Shown: one piece after another, positions 1 through 8,362 of the stretch
Layout of the letters: each line of letters starts with the position of its first letter
How positions within the stretch are numbered: the first letter of the stretch is position 1
NCBI GenBank assembly: GCA_003221695.1
Contig: QHSX01000042.1
Coordinates: 1-64,000 of the forward strand
Source: Candidatus Rokuibacteriota bacterium
Lineage (GTDB): Bacteria > Methylomirabilota > Methylomirabilia > Rokubacteriales > CSP1-6
Length of the DNA: 64,000 nt
Reading direction: 5' to 3'
Notes under the pieces: generated by a model
Told to the model about the DNA's origin: nothing
The model's input: only the letters and a program-made list of their open reading frames with translations
The model's database searches: none
Made by a program: the position numbers and the translations under genes

Positions 1-1
1 C

Positions 2-139
2 CTCGAGGAGGCGATCGCCGCGGTGCGGGCCGCGGCGGCCGGCATCCGCGCGCGCGCCTTCGCGGCGACGCCGTCCTACAACGCGTGCCGGAGCTGCGCG
101 TACAACCAGATCTGCCCGTTCACGGCGACCCGCGAGTAG
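2..139 (+). CDS. C-terminal end of an Fe-S cluster PD-(D/E)XK nuclease-like protein (partial)
   Basis: Only the last 45 codons lie in the window; the frame is open from base 2 and stops with TAG at 137-139. The tail carries a CxxCx5C cysteine cluster followed by Pro-Phe (CRSCAYNQICPF). That cluster is the usual C-terminal iron-sulfur signature of RecB/AddB/Cas4-type PD-(D/E)XK nucleases and of UvrD-type helicase-nuclease fusions. The catalytic part is upstream and unseen, so the exact family is an inference from the cysteine spacing. A roughly 160-bp gap with AT-rich patches separates it from the next gene, so the two are probably not co-transcribed. Confidence 0.6.
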   Translation, partial: LEEAIAAVRAAAAGIRARAFAATPSYNACRSCAYNQICPFTATRE

Positions 140-182
140 CGAAGGGGGTCTGGAAGGGTCCCTACATTCCGAGCAGTGGTAT

Positions 183-205
183 TATCGAATTGTGGCCGTA
201 TCGAA
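183..205 (+). promoter_or_regulatory. Paired TATCGAA heptamers upstream of the Fic gene (candidate operator)
   Basis: The heptamer TATCGAA occurs at 183-189 and again at 199-205 in the same orientation, 16 bp start to start. They lie in an AT-rich patch that stands out in GC-rich surroundings, about 100 bp ahead of the Fic start. The Fic protein has a C-terminal winged helix, so self-regulation at these repeats is plausible. That link is inference. Confidence 0.35.
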
Positions 206-303
206 AATAACTCTCGTCGCCGTTAGCGCCCGCGCAAATGAGCAGATCCTCCCTGCCCGCGGTTAGACCACCGGGCCGCAAGGTGCGCTGCGCCGGAGGC
301 TAC

Positions 304-1407
304 ATGGCCTTCGTACCCGACCCACTGCCTCCGCCGCTCGGATGGGCGCCCGGGCTGGTACGTGCGCTGTCGGACGCTGATCGTCTCATCGGGCGCCTGG
401 CAGGAGAAGGGGGGCGTCTGCCGAACCCGCACCTCCTGATCCGACCCTTCGTCAGACGCGAGGCCGTGCTGTCGAGCCGGATCGAGGGGACGCGGGCGAC
501 CCTGGGAGAATTGCTGGCCGCGGAGGCGGGCGCGGCGGTGGATCGGAGCCCGGCCGACCTTCGTGAAGTGGCCAATTACGTCGTGGCGCTCGAGTACGGC
601 GTGAAGCGGCTCAAGACGCTCCCGCTGTCGCTTCGGCTGACTCGCGAGCTCCACGCCAAATTGATGACCGGCGTGCGAGGCGCGCACGCGACGCCCGGCG
701 TCTACCGGACGACGCAGAACTGGATTGGGCCACCGGGCTGCACGCTCACCAACGCGATCTATGTACCGCCGCCGCCGGACGCACTCGCGGATTGCCTGGG
801 GGCATGGGAGAAGTTCTTGCGCGATCGGTCGCTGCCGGTCCTCGTGCAGGCAGCGTTGATGCACGTTCAGTTCGAAGCCATCCACCCGTTCGTCGACGGC
901 AACGGACGTGTCGGTCGCTTGCTCATCACGCTCTTTCTGGTTGAGCGCGAAGTTCTGCCTGCGCCACTCCTGTATCTGAGCGCCTTCTTCGAGGCGACGC
1001 GCGCGGACTACTATGAGCGGCTGCAGGGGGTGCATGAGCGAAGCGAGTGGGAGGGGTGGCTCGAGTACTTCCTGAACGGTGTGGCCCGTCAGTCGGAGGA
1101 TGCCCTGAGTCGAGCCGAGCGCATCAATGCGCTGGTGGCTCGATGGAAGGACGAGTTGGCCGGCGCGCCCCAGGCGGCCCTGAAGCTGGTGGACCTGCTC
1201 GCCCAGAACCCCTACTCCACCGTCCGGCGCGTAGAGAAGCAGCTCAAGGTCGCGTTCACGACTGCCCAGCGAGCGATGGAACGGCTCCGGGCCGCGGGTA
1301 TCCTTCAGCAGGTGAACGAGGCCAAGCGCGACCGCGTGTACTGCGCGACGGCGTTGCTGAGGATCCTGGAAGAGCCGGCGCGCCTCGTCCCAACGGAAGC
1401 GGCGTGA
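304..1407 (+). CDS. Fic family AMP-transferase-like protein with winged-helix C-terminus
   Basis: This is a 367-residue class II Fic protein. The catalytic motif is complete (HPFVDGNGRVGR, around residues 210-222). The N-terminal inhibitory-helix motif (S/T)xxxE(G/N) is present as SSRIEG around residues 57-62, which predicts an auto-inhibited AMP- or NMP-transferase. The last 90 residues read as a winged helix-turn-helix (around STVRRVEKQL and TTAQRAMERLRAAG). An earlier in-frame ATG at 238 exists, but 304 is chosen because GGAGG sits at 295-299, four bases before it, and the protein then starts like family members. The stop overlaps the next start (TGATG). Targets are unknown; DNA binding and autoregulation are likely but not shown. 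Confidence 0.88.
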   Translation: MAFVPDPLPPPLGWAPGLVRALSDADRLIGRLAGEGGRLPNPHLLIRPFVRREAVLSSRIEGTRATLGELLAAEAGAAVDRSPADLREVANYVVALEYGVKRLKTLPLSLRLTRELHAKLMTGVRGAHATPGVYRTTQNWIGPPGCTLTNAIYVPPPPDALADCLGAWEKFLRDRSLPVLVQAALMHVQFEAIHPFVDGNGRVGRLLITLFLVEREVLPAPLLYLSAFFEATRADYYERLQGVHERSEWEGWLEYFLNGVARQSEDALSRAERINALVARWKDELAGAPQAALKLVDLLAQNPYSTVRRVEKQLKVAFTTAQRAMERLRAAGILQQVNEAKRDRVYCATALLRILEEPARLVPTEAA

Positions 1408-2219
1408 TGGGCAGCCGCCACGCCCCGCCCGCCGACACCCCGGGCTCGCCGCCCGTCCCAGAGCCGACCTACGCCGAGCGCGCGCGGACGCTGGCCCACG
1501 TCGGACGCGTCGGCACCCTCGCGACGCTCTCGCGCCGGCATCCCGGCCATCCGTTCGCGTCGGTGATGCCGTACGCGCTCGATGGCGCCGGGCGCCCGCT
1601 CTTCCTGATCAGCTCGATGGCGATGCACACCCAGAACCTCCAGGCCGATCCGCGCGCGAGCCTCCTGGTGACCCAGCCCGGCTCGGGCCCCCAGCGTGAG
1701 GAAGCGCGCGATCCGCTCGCCCGTGCGCGCCTCACGCTGATGGGTCAGGCGTGCGTCGTGCCTCCGGGGGAGGCGAGCGCGGCGCGCGCCGCCTACCTCG
1801 CGCGCCACTCGCGGGCCGCGTACTGGGCGGATTTCGACGACTTCGGGTTCTGGCGGCTCGAGCTCACGGACCTCTATTTCGTCGGTGGCTTCGCGGCGAT
1901 GGACTGGGTGTCCGCGGCGGACTACGTCGCGGCGGCCCCCGACCCGCTCGCCGCCGCCGCCGACGGGATCACGGAGCACATGAACCGCGACCACGCCGAC
2001 GCGCTGGTGGCCTACGCGCGCTTCTACGCGGGTGAGGAGGCCGACGCGGCGACGATGGTCGCCGTCGACCGCCTCGGCTTCAAGCTGCGGCTGCGCCGGG
2101 GCGAGCGCCTCGCGAGCGTGCGGATCGCCTTCCCGCGCGAGGTGCGGACGGCGGGCGAGACCCGCGAGGTGCTGATCGAGATGGGCCGCCGCGCGCGCGG
2201 CGAGGCGCCGGCGCGATGA
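1407..2219 (+). CDS. HugZ-like pyridoxamine-phosphate-oxidase-fold protein with DUF2470
   Basis: The 270-residue protein has an N-terminal split-barrel flavin/heme-binding domain (residues ~20-165; conserved stretches RVGTLATLS and HTQNLQADPRASLLV). It is followed by a DUF2470 domain around residues 185-262 (ITEHMNRDHADALVAYARF). This architecture is that of HugZ-type heme-degrading or heme-binding enzymes and related FMN proteins. The ATG at 1407 overlaps the Fic stop. A much earlier in-frame ATG at 1047 lies inside the Fic gene and is rejected. The next gene starts 4 bp before this stop, which suggests translational coupling to the YeeE/YedE transporter. Whether heme is really the substrate cannot be told. 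Confidence 0.85.
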   Translation: MGSRHAPPADTPGSPPVPEPTYAERARTLAHVGRVGTLATLSRRHPGHPFASVMPYALDGAGRPLFLISSMAMHTQNLQADPRASLLVTQPGSGPQREEARDPLARARLTLMGQACVVPPGEASAARAAYLARHSRAAYWADFDDFGFWRLELTDLYFVGGFAAMDWVSAADYVAAAPDPLAAAADGITEHMNRDHADALVAYARFYAGEEADAATMVAVDRLGFKLRLRRGERLASVRIAFPREVRTAGETREVLIEMGRRARGEAPAR

Positions 2220-3442
2220 GCCGCGTCGTCGCCCCACCCATCACGACCCGGCCGGCCGCGCTCACGGGCGGGCCCGTCCAGGCGTCGGTCGTGACGGGCG
2301 CCGCCAGCGTCCTCGCGGTCGGCGCTCTCTGGCTCGTGACGCACTATGGCCCGCGGCAGGGCGCGCTCCTCCTCGTCGGCGCCGCCCTCGGTCTCACCCT
2401 CCATCACGCCGTCTTCGGCTTCACCCGGGCGTACCGCGACCTCGTGACCGTGGGCGACGGCCGCGGCGTGCGGGCGCAGCTCCTGATGCTCGCGGTGGCG
2501 ACCGTGCTCTTCGCGCCCGTCCTCGCCGCCGGCGAGGTCTTCGGCGTCGCCGTGGGAGGCGCGGTCGCCCCGGCGAGCGTGTCCGTGCTCGTCGGCGCGT
2601 TCGTCTTCGCGGTCGGGATGCAGGTCGCCGGCGGGTGCGGCTCGGGAATGCTCTACCATCTCGGCGCGGGCGTCACGCCGATGCTGGCCACGCTCGTCGG
2701 CTTCGTCGCGGGCGCGGTGCTGGCGACCTTTCACATGCCGTTCTGGTGGGCGCTGCCGTCGCTGGGCGAGGTCTCCCTCGCCGAGCGCCTCGGCTGGAGC
2801 GGCGCCGTCGTCCTGCAGCTCGCCGTGTGCGCGCTGCTGGCCCTGGTCTCCTGGGTTTTCGAGCGCCGACGCGTCGGAGCGCGCCCGTCGCTCCGGGCGC
2901 CGGTGACCGGATGGCGGCGGGTCGTCCAGGGCCCGTGGCCGCTCGGCGTCGGCGCGGTCCTTCTCGCGCTCCTCAACCTCGTCACGCTCGTGGTCGCGGG
3001 CACGCCGTGGTCCATCACCTGGGCCTTCGCGCTCTGGGGCGCGAAGGGGCTCGTCGCGATGGGGTACGACCTCTCAGGCGTCGCGTTCTGGTCGGGCGAG
3101 TTCCAGCAGTCGGCGCTCGCGGCACCCGTGTTCGCCGACGTCACGTCGGTCATGGACCTCGGGCTGGTCCTGGGCGCGCTGCTCGGCGCGGGGCTGGCCG
3201 GCCGCTTCGCCCCGCGCCGCCGCGTCCCGGCGCGCCGCGTGGCGGCGGCGGTCCTGGGCGGGCTCCTCCTCGGGTACGGCTCGCGGATCGCGTACGGCTG
3301 CAACATCGGCGCGCTCTTCGGCGGCATCGCCTCGACGAGCCTGCACGGCTGGCTCTGGGCGGCGGCGGCGCTCGCCGGTACGCCGCTCGGCGTCCGGTTG
3401 CGGGGTCTCGTCGGAGTCGAGCGCGCCCACCCGCCGGCGTGA
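2216..3442 (+). CDS. YeeE/YedE family sulfur-compound transporter
   Basis: This 408-residue inner-membrane protein has about ten hydrophobic helices. It carries the two family signature loops with conserved cysteines: GGCGSGMLYHLGAG near residue 140 and YGSRIAYGCNIGALFGG near residue 355. These motifs are typical of TsuA/YeeE thiosulfate importers and related DUF395 proteins. The length matches the fused two-repeat form. No TusA/YeeD-type sulfur carrier gene lies next to it, so thiosulfate as substrate is a family-level inference. Confidence 0.9.
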   Translation: MSRVVAPPITTRPAALTGGPVQASVVTGAASVLAVGALWLVTHYGPRQGALLLVGAALGLTLHHAVFGFTRAYRDLVTVGDGRGVRAQLLMLAVATVLFAPVLAAGEVFGVAVGGAVAPASVSVLVGAFVFAVGMQVAGGCGSGMLYHLGAGVTPMLATLVGFVAGAVLATFHMPFWWALPSLGEVSLAERLGWSGAVVLQLAVCALLALVSWVFERRRVGARPSLRAPVTGWRRVVQGPWPLGVGAVLLALLNLVTLVVAGTPWSITWAFALWGAKGLVAMGYDLSGVAFWSGEFQQSALAAPVFADVTSVMDLGLVLGALLGAGLAGRFAPRRRVPARRVAAAVLGGLLLGYGSRIAYGCNIGALFGGIASTSLHGWLWAAAALAGTPLGVRLRGLVGVERAHPPA

Positions 3443-3505
3443 CCGCGCGGTTCCGTAGTACACTGCCGATCTCGAGACGCGACTTTCCCGACGAGGAGGG
3501 CTCCG

Positions 3506-3820
3506 ATGATCCGCGTCAGCGTCCTGTACCCCGCCAGTGAGGGCAAGAAGTTCGATGTGGACTACTACAAGAACAAGCACATGAAGCTCGCGACCGAGCG
3601 CCTCAAGCCCTTCGGCCTGATCCGGACCGAGGTGGACAAGGGAGTCGCGGGCGGCACACCCGGCGCGGCCGCGCCCTACGTCGCCGCCTGCCACTTCTAC
3701 TTCAACGCGATCGCCGACTTCCAGAAGGGGATGGGCACCCACGGCAAGGAGCTCATCGCCGACATCCCGAACTACACGAACATCCAGCCGCAGATCCAGA
3801 TCAGCGAGATCATCGGCTAG
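3506..3820 (+). CDS. EthD family protein
   Basis: This 104-residue protein matches the EthD dimeric alpha/beta-barrel family: VSVLYP at the N-terminus, then DVDYYKNKHMKLA, a central AACHFYF strand and a C-terminal QPQIQISEI strand. EthD-like proteins accompany oxidative degradation genes, but their catalytic role is mostly undefined. A strong ribosome-binding site (GAGGAGG) precedes the ATG. It is followed after 9 bp by a TcuA-like flavoprotein, so the two may work together. Confidence 0.85.
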   Translation: MIRVSVLYPASEGKKFDVDYYKNKHMKLATERLKPFGLIRTEVDKGVAGGTPGAAAPYVAACHFYFNAIADFQKGMGTHGKELIADIPNYTNIQPQIQISEIIG

Positions 3821-3829
3821 CGTCCGGCC

Positions 3830-5311
3830 GTGCCCGCCGCGTACGACGTCGTCGTGGTCGGGGGCGGCAACGCCGCCATGTGCGCCGCCCTTTCGGCGCG
3901 GGAGGGGCGCGCGCGCGTGCTCGTCGTGGAGAAGGCGCCGGAGGCGTGGCGCGGGGGCAACGGCTTCTTCACGGCAGGCGGCTTCCGGTTCGCGTTCAAG
4001 AGCTTCGAGGAGCTGTGCGACCTCGTCGGCGATCTCTCCGACGAGGAGAAGGCGTCCATGGAGGTCGATCCCTACACCGAGGAGATGTTCTACGACGACC
4101 TCATGCGCGTCACCGAGGACTGCGCCGACCCTGATCTGGCGATGCTGCTCGTGCGCCAGTCGCAGCCGACGGTGCGGTGGATGCGGGCCCGCGGCGTCCG
4201 CTGGATTCCGATGTTCGGCCGTCAGGCCTACAAGGTCGACGGGCGCTTCAGGTTCTGGGGCGGGCTGGTCCTCGAGGCCGTGGGCGGCGGCCCCGGACTC
4301 ATCGACATGGAGTACCAGGCGGCGGCCAAGGCCGGGATCGAGGTGCGCTTCGAGACGAAGGCGACACGCCTCCTGACGAACGACCGCGGGGCGGTGACCG
4401 GCGTCGTCGTGCGGACGCCGGCGGGCACGGAGACGATCGCGGCGCGCGCGGTCGTGCTCGCGGCGGGCGGCTTCGAGGCGAACCCCGAGATGCGCACGCG
4501 CTACCTCGGCCGCAACTGGGACCTCGCCCGCGTCCGCGGCACCCCGTACAACACGGGCGACGGCATCCGGATGGCGCTCGAGATCGGCGCGCTTCCGTGG
4601 GGCCACTGGAGCGGCTGCCACTCGGTCCAGTGGGACGCGAACGCCCCGTGGCACGGCGACCGCAAGGTCGGCGACAATTTTCAGAAGCATTCCTACCCGC
4701 TGGGGGTCATCGTGAATCTCCGCGGCGAGCGTTTCGTGGACGAGGGCGCCGATTTCCGCAACTACACCTACGTGAAGTACGGGCGCGCGGTCATCGAGCA
4801 GCCGCGGCGCGCCGCATTCCAGGTCTTCGACGCGAAGGTCCTGCACCTGTTGCGGGAGGAGTACCGGATCCGTGAGGTGACGAAGGCCGAGGACGCGACG
4901 CTCGAGGGCCTGGCGGCGAAGCTCGAGATCGACGTCGCGGGGTTCGCGCGCACGGTCGCGGCGTTCAACGCCGCCGTCGGGCCCGGTACCTTCAACCCGG
5001 CGATCAAGGACGGCAAGGGCACCCGCGGCATCGCGCCGCCCAAGTCGAACTGGGCGCTGCCCCTCGACACTCCGCCGTACGTCGGCTACGCGGTCACGAC
5101 CGGCATCACCTTCACGTTCGGCGGTCTCCGCATCACCGAGGCCGCGCAGGTCGTGGATACCGAGCAGCGGCCGATTCCAGGGCTCTTCGCGGCCGGCGAG
5201 CTCGTGGGCGGGCTCTTCTACCACAATTACCCGGGTGGCGCCGGCCTCATGGCGGGCGCCGTGTTCGGCCGGATCGCCGGGCGGTCGGCGGCCGCGGCGA
5301 CGCCCGCCTGA
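3830..5311 (+). CDS. FAD-dependent dehydrogenase, TcuA (tricarballylate dehydrogenase)-like
   Basis: The 493-residue protein begins at GTG 3830 and immediately shows a Rossmann FAD-binding motif (VVVVGGGNAAMCAALSA, residues 6-22). The C-terminal part has the flavoprotein family ending with GLFAAGELVGGLFYHNYPGGAGLMAGAVFGR. It belongs to the fumarate reductase/succinate dehydrogenase flavoprotein superfamily and most resembles TcuA of tricarballylate catabolism. No TcuB or TcuC partner is adjacent, so the electron acceptor and substrate are unknown. Related family members include 3-ketosteroid dehydrogenases. It directly follows the EthD gene. Confidence 0.82.
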   Translation: MPAAYDVVVVGGGNAAMCAALSAREGRARVLVVEKAPEAWRGGNGFFTAGGFRFAFKSFEELCDLVGDLSDEEKASMEVDPYTEEMFYDDLMRVTEDCADPDLAMLLVRQSQPTVRWMRARGVRWIPMFGRQAYKVDGRFRFWGGLVLEAVGGGPGLIDMEYQAAAKAGIEVRFETKATRLLTNDRGAVTGVVVRTPAGTETIAARAVVLAAGGFEANPEMRTRYLGRNWDLARVRGTPYNTGDGIRMALEIGALPWGHWSGCHSVQWDANAPWHGDRKVGDNFQKHSYPLGVIVNLRGERFVDEGADFRNYTYVKYGRAVIEQPRRAAFQVFDAKVLHLLREEYRIREVTKAEDATLEGLAAKLEIDVAGFARTVAAFNAAVGPGTFNPAIKDGKGTRGIAPPKSNWALPLDTPPYVGYAVTTGITFTFGGLRITEAAQVVDTEQRPIPGLFAAGELVGGLFYHNYPGGAGLMAGAVFGRIAGRSAAAATPA

Positions 5312-5334
5312 CCGCGCGCCGCGCGCAGCCCCGC

Positions 5335-6228
5335 CTAGCCGCTCGTCGCGTAGGAGACGAAGAACGAGCCGAACTCGATCGGCTCGAAGCAGTCCGGCAG
5401 CTCGCCGTGCTTCCAGGCCCCCGGGATCTTCACGAGGCGAAAGCCCGCCCGCCCGCCGAAGCGCGCGCGCAGCTCCGCCTCGGTGAAGACGCGACAGTGG
5501 TCGGCGTAGCCGTGGATCGGTGCGTAGTCGGGGATCGGGCCCCGGGCGCGGAGCTCGTGCATGGGGACGACGAACGCAAAGCGCCCGCCCGGGCGGAGCA
5601 CCGTCTCGATCGCGCGCACGGTCGCGTCCACGTCCCGCACGTGTTCGAGGACGGCGAACGAATACACCAAGTCGAACGACCCGGGCGGAAAGAGGTGGTG
5701 GACCTCCTCGGCGAGGCCCGGGCGGAACTCGACGTTCTTGAAGCGGTTGAGCTGCCGCGCGATCCTGACGTTCGTCGTCGAGACCTCAACACCCTCCACG
5801 CGCACGTCGGGGTGCCGGGCACCCAGCGCCAGCGCGACGCCTCCCTCGCCGCTTCCAGCGTCGAGCACGCGCCGCGGCCGCACGCTGGCGAGCTCGCGCA
5901 CGAGCTCCTGGAACTCGGGATCGCGCCCGCGTCGCCCGATCATCTTGCGCGTCTTTCGACCGAGGAGGATCCGGATCCGCCGCTCGAGGAGCTTCAGCCC
6001 GATCTTCCAGCGGAGCCGCTGGTACTGCGCCTCCTGGGCCGCGATGTAGGCCTCGCGGCTCTCGAGGTGCGTGAGCCACGATCGGATCCGCGCCGCCTGC
6101 TCGGCGTAGCGGGCATCGGGATGGACGGCGTGAGCGCGCTCGGCCAGCTCGAGGGCGCCGTACACGTTCTCCCGATAGAGCTCGAAGCGGACCGCCTGGA
6201 TGACCGCGTCGACGTCGCGCGCGTTCAC
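5335..6228 (-). CDS. Class I SAM-dependent methyltransferase
   Basis: This 297-residue protein has a helical N-terminal segment (~100 residues) and then a Rossmann methyltransferase domain. Motif I is RVLDAGSGEGGVALALG near residue 120. A motif II/IV-like stretch, FDLVYSFAVLEHV, lies near residue 185, followed by VLRPGGRFAFVVPMHE. The start is GTG at 6228, with an AGGCGG-like ribosome site. It lies 14 bp downstream of the helicase gene on the same strand, so the two probably share a transcript. The acceptor is unknown; the layout (EHV, LRPGG) fits small-molecule or lipid/glycan methyltransferases. Confidence 0.8.
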   Translation of the reverse strand: MNARDVDAVIQAVRFELYRENVYGALELAERAHAVHPDARYAEQAARIRSWLTHLESREAYIAAQEAQYQRLRWKIGLKLLERRIRILLGRKTRKMIGRRGRDPEFQELVRELASVRPRRVLDAGSGEGGVALALGARHPDVRVEGVEVSTTNVRIARQLNRFKNVEFRPGLAEEVHHLFPPGSFDLVYSFAVLEHVRDVDATVRAIETVLRPGGRFAFVVPMHELRARGPIPDYAPIHGYADHCRVFTEAELRARFGGRAGFRLVKIPGAWKHGELPDCFEPIEFGSFFVSYATSG

Positions 6229-6242
6229 GACCGCCTATGCTA

Positions 6243-7928
6243 TCACTCGGCGTCGTGCGTCGGGCACCGCGCGCGGAGCGCGGGCTCCGCGGCGTCCAGG
6301 AACCATTCCGGGAGGAGCGCGCGGTAGCGGGCCAGGAAGCGCTCGAACTGAGCGTCCAGGACGTAGCTGACGCCGTAGTCGCCGGCGTGGCGGCACGAGC
6401 GCCCGTACGCCTGCACCAGGGCCTTCGCGGTCTCGAGCGCGTACCAGCGCGGGTCACGCTCCCGACGTGCCGCCGTCCACGGATCGCCGAGGTCGGGGAA
6501 GGGCATCTTGGTCACGATCTGGAAGCGCAAGAAGTCGTCCGGCAGGTCCACGCCTTCGCGCAGCGACGGCGAGACGAGGACCGTCGGGGCCGGCGAGGCG
6601 CGGTGCCGGTCGAGGGCGCGCGCCTTCGCCTCGGTCGACTCCACCCAGATCAGACGGCGCGCGAGGGCCGGGGCGCGCGCCGCCAGGTCACGGACCAGCC
6701 GGGCGCCGGCGGCGTACGAGGGCGCGTGGATGAGCCCCTTCTCGGCCGGATGGTCGGCGAGGATCGCGGCGACCGCCGTGAAGAGTGCGGGCTCGAGGCC
6801 GGCCAGGCTCGCCCGCGAGAGCGCGCCCACCGGGCGGTACACGATGCGGCGCTGCTCGACGGGAAACGGGGACGGGCTCGCAAAGGCTCGCACGCCGCTC
6901 GCGTCGAGGCCGAAGCACTCCGCCAGCACGCTCTTCGGGCCGAGAACCGCGGAGGAGAGCACGACCAGCTCCGCGGCCTCGACGAAGAGCTCCCGCGCCA
7001 TCGCGGCGACGCTGAGGGGCACGAGCTCGAGCGTGGCGGCAGGATCGGGCGGGTACCGCACGATCCACTCCGTCTTCTCGGCGTCGAGGAAGAAGTGGAT
7101 GCGCGCGAGCGCCGCGTCCAGATCGTCGCGCTGCGCGATCAGCTCCTGCTCGGCGCGGGACGGCGGCGTGCGGAGGAAGACGTCGGGCGCGAGCTCGGAC
7201 GGACCGAGCGCCTCCAGCTCGCGCCCGATCGCCGCGCGCCGTTCCTCGAGGCGGTCGAGGTGCTTCGCGAGCAGCGGTCGGTAGTCGTCGGCGGAAGCCA
7301 GGCGCGGCAAGGGCGCGCCGAACCAGGCGCGCATCTGCTCCGGCAGAAAGCCGGCGGTGCAGACTCCGGCGAGTTGCGCCTCGAGGTTGTGCGCCTCGTC
7401 GACGATCAAGAGACGGCGCCGCCGGAGGTGCTCGCCGTGCCAGTGACGGAGCGTGGCGAAGTAGGCGGTGTTGGCGCAGAAGATCGGCCCCTCGAGGGCG
7501 GCCGTCTTGGCGCGCACGTACGGGCACTGGCAGACCGGCCCGCGTGGCCGGCGGCACGCACCGCGCGAGGTCGGGACGCCCGCGTCGGGGTAGTGGCTGC
7601 ACGCGTAGTTGTCGCGGCCCTTCACGATCTGGAGCGCGGCGCCGAACTCGCGCTCGTACTGGTCTTGGAGCAGCTTCTGCGAGGTCAGTAGATAGGCGTC
7701 GCCGCTCCACCGCGCGAGCGTCATCGCGATGTGGCTTTTGCCCACGCCCGGCGGCCCCTCGACGAGGAACACACGCGGGGCGGCCGGGTCGTCCAGGGCC
7801 TCCGCGATCGCGTCCGCGACGGCGGCGAGCAGGCGCGCCTGCTCGGGGCGCGGCGTCACGCCCGCCGGGAAGTGTGCGAGGAGGTCGAGCGCGTCCGTTC
7901 TCCCTTCGACCCGGATCTCGCGTCGCAT
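6243..7928 (-). CDS. XPD/DinG-like ATP-dependent DNA helicase
   Basis: This 561-residue superfamily 2 helicase has Walker A (VEGPPGVGKSHIA, around residue 55), a DEAH box (LIVDEAHNLE, near residue 180), motif V-like LVSPSLREGVDLPDD and motif VI QAYGRSCRHAGDYG. Four cysteines between motifs I and II (residues ~108-145) match an XPD/DinG-type 4Fe-4S cluster. Such enzymes unwind DNA 5' to 3' at damaged or structured sites. It is divergent from the Nudix gene, with only 14 bp between the two start codons, and its stop is 14 bp before the methyltransferase start. Confidence 0.9.
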   Translation of the reverse strand: MRREIRVEGRTDALDLLAHFPAGVTPRPEQARLLAAVADAIAEALDDPAAPRVFLVEGPPGVGKSHIAMTLARWSGDAYLLTSQKLLQDQYEREFGAALQIVKGRDNYACSHYPDAGVPTSRGACRRPRGPVCQCPYVRAKTAALEGPIFCANTAYFATLRHWHGEHLRRRRLLIVDEAHNLEAQLAGVCTAGFLPEQMRAWFGAPLPRLASADDYRPLLAKHLDRLEERRAAIGRELEALGPSELAPDVFLRTPPSRAEQELIAQRDDLDAALARIHFFLDAEKTEWIVRYPPDPAATLELVPLSVAAMARELFVEAAELVVLSSAVLGPKSVLAECFGLDASGVRAFASPSPFPVEQRRIVYRPVGALSRASLAGLEPALFTAVAAILADHPAEKGLIHAPSYAAGARLVRDLAARAPALARRLIWVESTEAKARALDRHRASPAPTVLVSPSLREGVDLPDDFLRFQIVTKMPFPDLGDPWTAARRERDPRWYALETAKALVQAYGRSCRHAGDYGVSYVLDAQFERFLARYRALLPEWFLDAAEPALRARCPTHDAE

Positions 7929-7942
7929 CGTATCATGGGCGT

Positions 7943-8362
7943 ATGGCGGAGAAGCAGACGCGCCCCCTGCTGCAGTTCTCGGCGGGCGGGCTGGTCGTCG
8001 ACGAGCGTGGTCGGGTGCTGCTGATTCGCGCGCGCGACCTGCGCAGCCAGCCCGTGTGGACGCTGCCGAAGGGGACGCTCGACCCCGGTGAGTCAGCCAC
8101 GGACGCGGCGCTGCGCGAGGTGCGCGAGGAGACCGGGTACCGCTGTGAAGTGGTGCGCGAGCTGGACGCGGCGACGTACTGGTTCCAGCATGACGGGCAG
8201 CGGATCCGGAAGACCGTGCGCTGGTTCCTCATGCGACCGCTCGAGAAGGCCGGTGAGCACGACCACGAGGTGGACGAGGTCCTCTGGCTCGAGCGCGACG
8301 CGGCGCTCGACCGGCTCCGGTATGACTCGGACCGCCGCCTCGTCGCGGCGCTGGGCGGCTAG
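7943..8362 (+). CDS. Nudix hydrolase
   Basis: This 139-residue protein carries a full Nudix box, Gx5Ex7REVREETGY, at about residues 45-67 (GTLDPGESATDAALREVREE). Nudix enzymes hydrolyse nucleoside diphosphates linked to another group. The overall length and the SAGGLVVDERGRVLLI start resemble diadenosine-polyphosphate/8-oxo-NTP-type members, but the substrate cannot be assigned. ATG 7943 is chosen; the in-frame extension upstream runs into the helicase gene. Its TAG shares bases with the stop of the convergent gene (CTAG). Confidence 0.92.
   Translation: MAEKQTRPLLQFSAGGLVVDERGRVLLIRARDLRSQPVWTLPKGTLDPGESATDAALREVREETGYRCEVVRELDAATYWFQHDGQRIRKTVRWFLMRPLEKAGEHDHEVDEVLWLERDAALDRLRYDSDRRLVAALGG

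Noticed and set aside
1047-1406. An N-terminal extension of the HugZ-like protein
   Set aside because: The extension lies wholly inside the Fic gene; ATG 1407 with stop-start overlap gives the family-typical start.
3074-5224. A 716-codon open frame on the reverse strand
   Set aside because: It overlaps the YeeE/YedE, EthD and flavoprotein genes and is rich in Arg, His and Glu runs typical of antisense frames; no motif or ribosome site.
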